This document shows positions 38,801 to 43,660 of a DNA stretch of 64,000 nucleotides, piece by piece (the first letter of the stretch is position 1; every line of letters starts with the position of its first letter). The notes under the pieces were generated by a model. That model was not told where the DNA came from and searched no databases. It worked only from the letters and a program-made list of their open reading frames with translations. Both the position numbers and the translations under genes were made by a program. The DNA comes from Atopsyche davidsoni (taxonomy: Eukaryota > Arthropoda > Insecta > Trichoptera > Hydrobiosidae): NCBI GenBank assembly GCA_022113835.1, contig JAILWY010000023.1, forward strand, positions 4,278,001 to 4,342,000, written 5' to 3'.

Positions 38801-41800
38801 TCCATTACCACCACTAATCGAACTGCCACTCTGGCCATAAGAACTACTGCCTCCGTTGTAATAACTGTTACTAGAACCGTATGATCCACCACTTCCGCCA
38901 TATGGTTTGCTTCCACCCCAACCATACGGTCTTTCACTGGAGGTTCCACTCCCATATGGCTTAACGCTCGTGGAACTGATAGCACTCCCATAACTTCCAG
39001 ATCCTCCACTATTGCTTCCTGAATTTGCTCCAGAAGGACGACTTCCAGAACCATAAGAACCACCATTTGGTTTATTGCTATCACCATACGGTTTACTATT
39101 GCTTCCATAGCTTCCACCTCCATTCCCATAACCGCTATTTGAATTATACGGCTTATCTCCACCTTCGTATGAAACACCATTATCACCGTATGGCTTATTA
39201 CTTCCGGTGGATCCTCCATAAGGCTTATTGTTTCCACTGGAGCTTCCGTAGGATCCGTCACTCGGTCTGTTTCCGTTATATCCTCCACCGTTTTGTCCGC
39301 CGCTAGGGCGTTGATTCCCGGAGTAAGAATCCGAATGATCATCGAATATGGGGTCGGGGTCTGGCCTTGGAGATACCAGAGGATCCTGATCTTGGCCGCC
39401 GTTAGCATCGCAGTTAAACTTCTTCGTGTAGACGTCGAAGTCAGGATCTGTGATGGTGCCGCCAATTTTGACATCAGCCAAGGGCAACTCTCTTACAGTC
39501 AGCTCGCACGTCCCGTTGCCTTTTGCGCTGATTCTATAAATTGAAGCATGAGATTAATTTCCTGATTATCTTCTGTCTAAGTTTAAATTGATTTCGTGAA
39601 GATCTCATTATGCGATACCCAATAACAACTCGGCAAGTGTGTTCAACTAATAACTTGGCGGATTTGCAGAGATAATAACATCCTCCATTTACAATGTAAC
39701 TGAATAACAGCTGACTCATAATGAAGATTGAAATAGACTGTCGGTGTTCGTCGTACTTGTAGATCTTTTCCATTTTAATTGATAACTTATCTGTTAAATG
39801 TTAACCAATTACCTGCTAACTATACACAGAGGAGTTTATTATTCTCACGCAATTCATTATTCTTTTTTTTTTGTTAAATATTTTTGATGCAATTGTTTCA
39901 AATGCGGATGTTTCAAAACATATGCTACCATCCAAATTGATAACATTTTATAAAAGTTATTTTCTATCCCTGATAATATCTACTTTATTTATATGTGCAT
40001 TGTGAGAAAAATATGAAATCAACTAATGTAAAAAAAACTTTGAAAATACTTGTGATAAGGGTGACATTTAAGGGTACATTTGATATAAAGTATTAACATT
40101 TATTTGTAAAATAATGTATTAGTAACAAAGGATTATTTTTTTAATTTTGTGTCTGTGTAAAATGTTTTCATAAATAGCGTGTGAGTATTTTTTTGAAAGA
40201 CATACAATATATTTGTATAATGTAATGTATGTTAAAAGTTCTTACCCAAAACTGAAAGACATGCATTTTTCATTATCCATGGTGCACTCAGCTTCGCATT
40301 TCTGTAAGGATGGAGTGTCCACACGACGCACTGCATCCTCACTTGGCAACCGAGATCCAAGCGCCACGCGAACATAGCACTCTAGAAACAAAATTCAATT
40401 ATCTGAATATGTTTAACATCTAAAACCCTTAAGATAAAAATAAAAACTCACAAAAAGTCGTTTTAAATGAGAGCAAATAATTTCCCCAAAAAGGTCGCTT
40501 TCCTATTCTTTTCAAATCCAGTATGTGCTACGATATTTTTAGATCGTTGCAATTTTAAACAGTTAAAAACAAAGAAAATTGTTTGATAAGTTTAACACAA
40601 AGAAAATGTTTTGCTTAGAAAATCCTAAAAACCATGCTTGACAAGATCCAATTTTACGGTTTTTGCGTAAAAAAAACTAGGGAATATTTACAGGAGAAGG
40701 CAGGTTTAAAATCAGCTTTTGATGTAAAAAAATCTGTTGTGTGAACTATTGCCACTATATATTGTTAAAAATTTGTAAAAGCATCAATAATTAAATTATA
40801 TTATTTATAAAGTATATATATATATATATATAAATTAATTATCTAACTTAACTTAACCAATGCGTCAGCACCAGTTAAAAAAACACTCGCAATCAACACA
40901 TCCAACTAATGCATTGATGAGAACTTGTTTAACCTATCATAAAAGATAGTCACATTTCAAATCAATTCATTCATTTGAATATATGCATATTCAAAGTGAG
41001 AAAAAAAAAGATAAATGTCTTCATTAGTTGGTGTTTTAATAAAAAAAGCTTAATTACTCTACAAAGCAGCAAAAAGTTATTATAAAACTTATTGCGGCGT
41101 TGCTAAATACTTCCGTGTTTCGTGAAAAAAAATAGACTCAATTTTAAGGGTCATTTTATTGTTTATTAATTTTAATGTTTTTTTTCTTAATCGTTTGCCT
41201 CCACAGTTTTTGTGTTTTTTTGTTGTTTTGTTATTATTCATTTTTAAATATGAATGCAAACGTGTTGTTAATGTTGTTAGGATAAATCGGACGTCACCTT
41301 AGCTCTGAAGACTTATAAATAAGTCTATTGTGTAAATAACAAGCTGTGAACAATAAAATCACCAGAATAATGAAAATGGGAGCGATTGACCTCTCCGTGT
41401 AATGTTCATGAAATTGCCCCAGCAAGGCTCCCGGGGAAGTACAAACTGCCTGAACGTGATACTCAATGCTACAGGTGTAAATGAACAATCAAGCCGTCAT
41501 TAGTGGTTATCATTTACATACTTTTAAATACATAAATAATTTTATATTTATTATTTGGCTTGGCAATTTTAAAGCAATAAACGTAGTCAAATTACATGTA
41601 ATTATGTTGCTAGTTTTGACTAAATACCATGCTGACTTTTGGTATCAAAGGTAAAGGTTTTTAAAAATTAGGACGAATATAAAAAAATTATAATTGCCTA
41701 ATTTGTTTATTTTTTTAAAATGATGCACAATAACTAAAGATAAATTATGCTTCTGTATTTGGTCATAAAATAAATATTGTGTTTCTTAAAACGTGTTTAA

Positions 41801-42386
41801 ATTCACGTCAAAACTTCACTACTCTATTGCATTCTATGTTAGTGTTTATACTGTACTGTTTAAATGAGAAAGACCCGAGATGGATATAAACATATTAAAA
41901 ATAACATAAATAAGGAGAAACGAAATATATAATACTCAAATAGTTAACTATCAAAGATTTTTTTGGGAAAAATTAAGATGGTACCTCCACTTACCGTCAC
42001 CAAAATAAGTTAATGTTAATTACAGAATCATGCATGTGAAATTAAATTTTCATTATAGTTTTGCTAACAAGGCTTATATTTGTCACAATTTTAGTAATGA
42101 ATTATTGACGTTATTAATTTCATTTCCAGTACCCATTATATTATACTATTATATGAAATATTTATTTATAGAATAAAGTTTGGAAATGATATTAGGTATT
42201 AGCCAAAAACTAATTGTAAGGAAATTTTAAAATATGAAAAAAAAATTATTTATAAAAAATACACATACCTTTCTTTGCTTCCACGAACTGTGAAATAACA
42301 CTGAGAGAATCAGCTGCCTCCATCATCAGCGTGATCACCACCATCACCACGAGGGCACCCCCTCCTCTCCCCCCTATGGTCGCCAT
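1113..42386 (-). CDS. large secreted multi-PAN/Apple-domain, low-complexity extracellular protein (17 coding exons, complete)
   Basis: Seen: 17 minus-strand exons join with GT..AG borders and matching phase at every junction into 8307 coding bases, 2768 residues plus stop. Order of parts: signal peptide (residues 1-25), PAN1 (40-135), Gly/Tyr/Ser/Asn/Pro repeats (140-1095), PAN2 (1098-1190), His/Gly/Ser/Tyr-rich region (1195-1545), PAN3 (1547-1645), PAN4 (1658-1755), PAN5 (1770-1885), His-Ser-Gly-Pro repeat (1900-1945), a second Cys-rich module (1978-2060), linker, and a charged Asn/Lys/Ser-rich tail with a basic RRGRR site. Known: PAN/Apple domains are disulphide-bonded extracellular folds that bind proteins or sugars; insect apical matrix proteins such as NompA combine them with a ZP domain. 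No ZP domain or membrane anchor is seen here. Inferred: a cuticle or apical extracellular matrix component. I do not recognise a named orthologue. Introns range from about 80 bases to 16.8 kb. Confidence 0.85.
2920..3088 (-). CDS. PAN gene exon 16: Pro-rich linker
   Basis: A 169-base exon, phase 1 to 2. It encodes YVRVPTIDRPNIRYHHNYG, then SGSPYWVPIRAPDQGPGF and PPKPGGFGTA. The acceptor is TTTCCAG and the donor GCGAG|GTGTGT. Confidence 0.8.
3172..3285 (-). CDS. PAN gene exon 15: linker
   Basis: A 114-base exon, phase 1 to 1. It encodes GHGQGGRPYLPDSNRRYWN and DENNNPRPG. It shares the R-Y-W and H-K-D-G/A-P motif with the start of exon 17 (YWNNLHKDGP against YWPVAYLHKDAP), so the two may be related. 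Its symmetrical phase means it could be skipped without frameshift. Confidence 0.8.
3410..3597 (-). CDS. PAN gene exon 14: end of Cys-rich module and linker
   Basis: A 188-base exon, phase 2 to 1. It encodes CYVGQSKEQWRPCSDQYYP, completing the Cys-rich module, then a Gly/Asp/His/Pro-rich linker (DSPPGHRDKPWSHDRRPDHH). The acceptor is TTTTCAG and the donor CCAG|GTAAAC. Confidence 0.82.
3686..3875 (-). CDS. PAN gene exon 13: Cys-rich module, first part
   Basis: A 190-base exon, phase 1 to 2. It encodes WAVFTVSGWPCVRGTRC, YYSCELEGG, AWDYCCHPGHHCG and GFAYPW. The pattern is C-x5-C, C, CC, C, then W-C across the exon junction, and differs from the PAN frame. It weakly recalls small extracellular modules with a terminal YPWCYVG such as fibronectin type II, but I cannot assign it. 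Confidence 0.83.
4055..4302 (-). CDS. PAN gene exon 12: His-Ser-Gly-Pro repeat
   Basis: A 248-base exon, phase 2 to 1. It holds about nine tetrapeptide units of HSGP/HSGS type, then PRPGPYPGPP and a Gly/Pro/Ser tail. The repeat shows at DNA level as a 12-base unit (CACTCTGGTCCA type, minus strand). A different open frame over the same bases (HTLVHTLDHTL) is the out-of-phase reading of this repeat. Confidence 0.82.
4481..4672 (-). CDS. PAN gene exon 11: second half of PAN domain 5
   Basis: A 192-base exon, phase 2 to 2. It encodes SDPLLPHSKDNCLLSDIQL, then YTPSHTHWLFAFDTFDPKC, which closes the domain, then a His/Gly linker ending PPHSG. The acceptor is CCACAG and the donor GG|GTAAAA. Confidence 0.85.
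4773..4956 (-). CDS. PAN gene exon 10: first half of PAN domain 5
   Basis: A 184-base exon, phase 1 to 2. It encodes CYLQYDTSAKLLPEAVRVG, CKSKC and RCMSFSYS. It is 45 bases longer than the 139-base PAN exons because of an insert (RERRSYDHESNALVPPG) between the CxxxC and the next Cys. The donor is TTC|GTAAGT. Confidence 0.86.
5130..5945 (-). mobile_element. 3' fragment of a non-LTR retrotransposon (LINE), RNase H to poly(A)-like tail
   Basis: Minus strand in intron 9 of the PAN gene. The translation shows an RNase H-like stretch (VKILTDCRSGVDSISK, then GNENADEKAK). After an in-frame stop comes the typical C-terminal region of LINE polyproteins: LLTGHGVMRSYLRRFYL, CPCDD, HLVSSCPI. The 3' end runs into an A-rich tract near 5130-5147. 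The 5' part (endonuclease, reverse transcriptase) is absent, as expected of a 5'-truncated insertion. The stop and small deletions show it is dead. Confidence 0.75.
6007..6203 (-). CDS. PAN gene exon 9: second half of PAN domain 4
   Basis: A 197-base exon, phase 2 to 1. It encodes HGPPEIGEPLENCQLTDVS, then SCQLYGRGSYGRGCER and ends SHVRTD before donor A|GTGAGT. It is the most GC-rich exon of the gene. A mariner relic sits only 45 bases upstream of its splice acceptor. Confidence 0.85.
6249..6844 (+). mobile_element. internally deleted mariner element with both terminal inverted repeats
   Basis: The ends read CGAGGGCGGTCCAATAAGTA and, inverted, CGAAACGGTCCGATAAGTA, each flanked by TA (6247-6248 and 6845-6846), the mariner target duplication. 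Inside, the transposase remnant shows VFWDLQGVIYIDYLEKG, a frameshift, FHNAPAHTSAVV and a C-terminal part ending YFEK. The N-terminal DNA-binding half is gone. The catalytic Asp expected before NAPAH is missing, and the third catalytic block is deleted. At 596 bases it is under half the usual length of about 1.3 kb. Confidence 0.85.
7297..7435 (-). CDS. PAN gene exon 8: first half of PAN domain 4
   Basis: A 139-base exon, phase 1 to 2. It encodes CFWRVRSGRRLSTSSSRL, then CEAEC and TCRAFSFR, the same Cys frame as exons 4 and 6. The acceptor is TTTTCAG and the donor TTCAG|GTAGC. Confidence 0.87.
7740..7800 (-). repeat. tRNA-derived SINE-like head
   Basis: The minus strand reads TGGCCTTGTGGTCTAACCG (A-box-like), then CCCGGATTTGAATCGG (B-box-like) about 25 bases on. 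Arms do not form a good tRNA cloverleaf, so a SINE head or decayed tRNA pseudogene is more likely than a tRNA gene. In intron 7 of the PAN gene. Confidence 0.4.
8823..9016 (-). CDS. PAN gene exon 7: second half of PAN domain 3
   Basis: A 194-base exon, phase 2 to 1. It encodes YSHGPSDNCFTSDRPYSSLD, then the PAN closing strand DRDFDTYAVNSDRQFC, then a His-rich linker (EHGHHEYPHRHDDRMESG). The acceptor is CTGACAG and the donor G|GTAAAAC. Confidence 0.86.
9145..9685 (+). mobile_element. truncated Tc1/mariner/IS630-type element
   Basis: Short inverted ends (GGGTCTCCAAA and, inverted, GGGTGTCCAAAGA) are flanked by TA. The body encodes the C-terminal half of a transposase over two frames: TWFQQDGHLPY, then INWPPRSPDLSSLDYFVWGY and NITELKQNISSEMAAIS. 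The Asp residues in QQDG and SPDLSSLD fit the second and third catalytic positions of this superfamily. The N-terminal half is missing and there is a frameshift plus stop. It lies in intron 6 of the PAN gene. Confidence 0.75.
9745..9915 (-). mobile_element. repeat fragment with GGCGAAACCGGTC motif, possibly Penelope-like
   Basis: On the minus strand a GCCAAC/GTTGGC stem (loop GTGAAAG) is followed by GAAACCGGTCAC and about 90 bases ending in AATATTGAATTTCTTA. Related copies are at 13972-14075 and 54010-54148. The motif resembles a hammerhead-ribozyme core of the kind known in Penelope-like elements; see findings. No coding part is seen. Confidence 0.55.
10088..10226 (-). CDS. PAN gene exon 6: first half of PAN domain 3
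   Basis: A 139-base exon, phase 1 to 2. It encodes CSSRSGSGFRLSHRVVRR, then CEASC and HCSSYSFR. The acceptor is TTCTAG and the donor TTTCAG|GTCATT. GC-rich. The frame stays open upstream through the acceptor into the intron, see the finding on 10230-10476. Confidence 0.87.
10592..11799 (-). CDS. PAN gene exon 5: second half of PAN2 and His/Gly/Ser/Tyr-rich region
   Basis: A 1208-base exon. It starts LDPTNRGKGVCELTSSPL and ends the PAN domain with YDFYELDRNSAPDC. About 350 residues rich in Gly, His, Ser and Tyr follow, including HGGSSHGGS units (near 10870-10950) and HGGGYTGGHGS units (near 10720-10860), then HFRPYG before donor GTAAGT. Several other open frames over this stretch come from its repeated GGN/CAY/TCN codons and are shadows. 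Confidence 0.87.
12086..12135 (-). repeat. tRNA-like B-box fragment
   Basis: The minus strand reads ACTTGCGATACAATAGGTTG then GCGAGTTCGAATCG, like the anticodon-to-T-arm half of a tRNA. No A-box half is seen, so it is at best a pseudogene or SINE fragment in intron 4. Confidence 0.3.
13540..13950 (+). repeat. GC-rich repeat unit whose tail is directly duplicated
   Basis: Bases 13560-13830 form a GC-rich block with overlapping open frames in all three plus frames, none recognised. From 13760 on (CCTGAACTCAAATCCCGCGG) it matches 14101-14285 in direct orientation. An AT-rich tail follows. Most likely the 3' part of a retroelement; family not identified. Confidence 0.45.
13972..14075 (+). repeat. 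second copy of the GGCGAAACCGGTC-associated repeat (partial)
   Basis: Reads GTGGAAAATCACTCATGTAT then GGAATTCCACCAAGTACTCT, matching the 9.8 kb copy in inverse orientation. The hairpin part is absent. It sits in intron 4 between two direct copies of another repeat (13760 and 14101). Confidence 0.6.
14101..14285 (+). repeat. second direct copy of the 13760-13949 repeat tail
   Basis: Nearly identical to 13760-13949, with a few substitutions and a small deletion of about 10 bases. The 150-base gap contains a Penelope-type fragment, so an insertion or a two-step duplication separated the copies. Confidence 0.65.
19438..19470. repeat. (TA)n microsatellite
   Basis: A run of about 12 TA units followed by imperfect repeats, 50 bases downstream (minus sense) of the donor of exon 4. 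Confidence 0.85.
19520..19658 (-). CDS. PAN gene exon 4: first half of PAN domain 2
   Basis: A 139-base exon (phase 1 to 2) encoding CYRRVLAGKRVLDRVVLRV, then CERLQDCQREC, then DCETFNYR. Cys pattern, length and phases equal those of exons 6 and 8, which points to exon duplication. The exon is GC-rich (many CGC/GCG/CTG codons) in an AT-rich setting. It is also the natural acceptor for the alternative first exon at 23238-23337. Confidence 0.88.
19832..19998. repeat. inverted repeat with about 60-base arms (foldback or MITE-like)
   Basis: The left arm GGTTTAATTTCTTGGGTGTT and following bases pair with the right arm ending AATACCAAAGAAATCAAATC, about 60 bases each with roughly 80% match by eye. 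The central 40 bases contain CTGAAATCATTTTCAG. The right arm includes ACCGAAACGTCGG, a motif common to several repeats in this window. Confidence 0.6.
23238..23337 (-). CDS. candidate alternative first exon of the PAN gene (second signal peptide)
   Basis: An ATG at 23335-23337 opens MVEKFKYVTVIFLVLNVYF, then VSAYSSVIIVEDAK, and reaches a good donor (AAAG|GTAATT) in phase 1 after 33 codons. This mirrors true exon 1, which also encodes a signal peptide ending in a Lys codon and G. Phase 1 is what exon 4 (19520-19658) accepts, giving EDAK-A-CYRRV. A TATA-like motif lies 67-74 bases upstream. Inferred: an internal promoter makes a form without PAN1 and the repeat exon 3. The alternative is a chance open frame, but signal-peptide shape, start context (AAAAATGG), donor and phase all agree. 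Confidence 0.6.
23404..23411 (-). promoter_or_regulatory. TATA-like motif upstream of the alternative first exon
   Basis: The minus strand reads TATAAAAT 67-74 bases upstream of the ATG at 23337. A start about 30 bases downstream would leave a 5' UTR of roughly 45 bases. AT-rich context makes this weak on its own. Confidence 0.3.
24460..24680. other. GC-rich island, possible retroelement remnant
   Basis: A 220-base GC-rich block in AT-rich intron. The minus strand is open across it (ending SEMVSAGLMSERPEPRAGG then a stop at 24511) but no start, splice site or known domain is seen. Could be a decayed repeat or a regulatory element upstream of the alternative first exon. Confidence 0.35.
26767..26800 (+). 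repeat. single end of the GCCTACACAC/ACCGACAAC hairpin family
   Basis: Reads TACGCACTGCTACAAAACCG then ACAACCGAC. It matches the arms of the elements at 29338 and 54489. No second arm is found nearby. Confidence 0.4.
28655..28692. repeat. (CA)n(TA)n microsatellite
   Basis: About nine CA units run into TATGTATATATATAC. Confidence 0.85.
29338..29477. mobile_element. MITE-like element of the GCCTACACAC/ACCGACAAC family
   Basis: About 140 bases with imperfect 38-base terminal inverted repeats: AAAGCAGCGTACGCACAATG at the left and, inverted, TAAGCTGCCTACGCATATAG at the right, both running inward to GACAACCG or GATAACCG. No coding capacity. Confidence 0.6.
33180..33560. promoter_or_regulatory. 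CpG-rich island with homeodomain/POU and forkhead-like sites, candidate enhancer
   Basis: In an AT-rich intron, 33257-33310 is densely CpG-rich (GGGCCCGGCGCGGAG, CGACCGCCGCGCGCTCGCG). Next to it are TGTTTATAAACA (33417-33428, a palindromic forkhead-type site), CTAATTGCATATCGG (33523-33536, POU/homeodomain type) and an inverted echo, GCCGATATGCG (33400-33410). No open frame with start or splice signals is convincing. Regulatory role is inferred. Confidence 0.4.
36496..39533 (-). CDS. PAN gene exon 3: end of PAN1 and long Gly/Tyr/Ser/Pro/Asn repeat region
   Basis: A single 3038-base exon. It opens with GNGTCELTVRELPLADV and FDVYTKKFNC, which closes PAN1. About 950 low-complexity residues follow. 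The first part is built on NKPYGGS and SYGSS blocks, the middle on YGDRP/RPNYG blocks with Tyr at regular intervals. The last third has about twelve imperfect units of 13 residues of the type NDRPDSGYGNRPS. The exon ends SVAQWQDFLEG before donor GTAAGT. Tyr-rich repeats like these are typical of matrix proteins that may be cross-linked; that role is inferred. Reverse-frame open frames here are shadows of the repeat. Confidence 0.85.
40246..40381 (-). CDS. PAN gene exon 2: first half of PAN domain 1
   Basis: A 136-base exon, entering in phase 1 and leaving in phase 2. It encodes ECYVRVALGSRL, then CEAEC and a late Cys (KCMSFSF). That is the Cys spacing of the N-terminal half of a PAN/Apple domain: the initial C-Y, the central CxxxC helix, then C before the F-S-F strand. 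The acceptor ends TCTAG and the donor is GG|GTAAG. Confidence 0.88.
40382..42268 (-). other. intron 1 of the PAN gene
   Basis: AT-rich, 1.9 kb, with a (TA)n run near 40815-40830. A modestly GC-richer patch is at 41280-41490. No exon recognised. Confidence 0.6.
42269..42386 (-). CDS. PAN gene exon 1: start codon and signal peptide
   Basis: The exon starts at ATG 42384-42386 and encodes 39 residues plus one base. After MATIGGRGGG comes a hydrophobic core (ALVVMVVITLMM) and a likely cleavage after MEAADS, so it is a signal peptide. The donor reads AAAG|GTATG. The start is chosen because it is the first ATG downstream of a TATA/Inr pair about 110 bases upstream, and because the exon phase joins the next exon exactly. 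Confidence 0.85.
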
Positions 42387-42493
42387 CTTTATTTTATTAT
42401 TTTATTTTATAACTGAACACTGTCACTTGTTTATCCACGAAAAATGTCTTTGATGCATGTTTATACGAAATATCTTTACAATGTCTCACTTCG

Positions 42494-42529
42494 GCACTGA
42501 ATTTAAATTACAATGATTAAATTATTATA
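42494..42529 (-). promoter_or_regulatory. core promoter of the PAN gene (TATA and initiator)
   Basis: The minus strand has TATAAT beginning at 42529 and TTCAGTG with its A at 42498, a spacing of 31 bases, as expected for an insect TATA/Inr promoter (Inr consensus TCAGT). The predicted 5' UTR is about 112 bases with no intron. Confidence 0.5.
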
Positions 42530-43060
42530 ACTGACCTTTAACAGTACGTTTTTATGTAAACGATCCACACTTGAAACGACGAGGTAAATTCCTGGAAAAT
42601 TATCAGGATACAAGTAAGATTTGAGCCCATATCTATTAAAGTCTAGCACATCATTTGTTTAGACCATGTGTGAACTATTTACCAAAAAACATTTTGTTCG
42701 CATATTAATCTTCTGTGGGTATAAAACCAAACTATTTTTTTATTTGATAAATATAGTAAATATGGTTAATCGTTTATTATTTTATAAAAAAATATATATT
42801 TTGAGTTAAATGATGCAGAAAATTAATGTCGTTATTAAATAAATTCTGGTTTATTATAACAGTAATATTTAAAAAAATGTATGAAATGTGTGTAGTTTCA
42901 ATAATTCAAAGCCGTAGACAACTTAGCACTTCATTATTTTAAATGGTTAGTTTTTTTGCACGATGGATGTATCTGATTTTAATAAAAAAGGACACTTTCA
43001 TTTACTATTAAAAAAACCATATAACAAAAAAATCTTCAGAAATAGACTTTGAATTTAATA

Positions 43061-43244
43061 GCTTGAAAATTATCATAAATATATGTAACAACTTTTAATT
43101 GTAACATAACATGACAGCAACAGGAATACTTTTAATAATTGATCATCAATCAGATACCAAGTAGTGAGTTAGGCAAAAAGTATACAAGAATAAAGATGAG
43201 TTGATCGGGAGGTGATGGACGCAACAAAAAAACTTGTAATTATA
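43061..43244 (+). repeat. tandem duplication, copy 1
   Basis: Starts GCTTGAAAATTATCATAAAT and contains GTAACATAACATGACAGCAA, GGCAAAAAGTATACAAGA and GCAACAAAAAAACTTG. The following segment at 43253 repeats it with many substitutions, roughly three quarters identical by eye. Confidence 0.65.
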
Positions 43245-43252
43245 ATTTATAA

Positions 43253-43436
43253 GCTTGATTATTATCATAATTATATATGGAAACTTTTGTAACATAACAT
43301 GACAGGAACAGGATCTATGTACGTGTACTAATCGTCAATCAGCAACCTGGTAGTGTGTCAGGCAAGAAAGCACACAAGATTGAAGATGAGCTGTTTGGAA
43401 GGTGAAGGTTGCGACAAAAAACTTGGCAAAAAATAA
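43253..43436 (+). repeat. tandem duplication, copy 2
   Basis: Direct copy of 43061-43244 (GCTTGATTATTATCATAATT, GTAACATAACATGACAGGAA, GGCAAGAAAGCACACAAGA). The minus strand stays open from here to 43544 (DLVPMSTLFFAKFFVATFTF) without a recognised domain, which suggests decayed coding sequence of a repeat. Confidence 0.65.
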
Positions 43437-43623
43437 TGTAGACATCGGGACTAGGTCGCGTATCTGCTTGACACGCTTCTGGTATGGAGATTGCGCTAAA
43501 CTCCTCTCAGAGATCGGCACAGCTTCTCTGAGCCATAAAAACAATACTTTCTATTGTGAATATGGTTAAAACTGCTGGGGCGGTGAGCCGCACATCTTCC
43601 AAATCTTTTTTTCCATAAAATCG

Positions 43624-43660
43624 AAGCCGGCTACACACGTTGCGATACAACTGACAACCG
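43624..43660 (+). repeat. single end of the GCCTACACAC/ACCGACAAC hairpin family
   Basis: Reads AAGCCGGCTACACACGTTGC then GATACAACTGACAACCG. Same arm as 53509 and 54489. No partner arm is seen within about 200 bases. Confidence 0.45.

Noticed and set aside
36515..39474. Numerous open frames on both strands over exon 3
   Set aside because: Shadows of the 39-base and NKPYGGS repeats. Only the frame continuing PAN1 joins exons 2 and 4.
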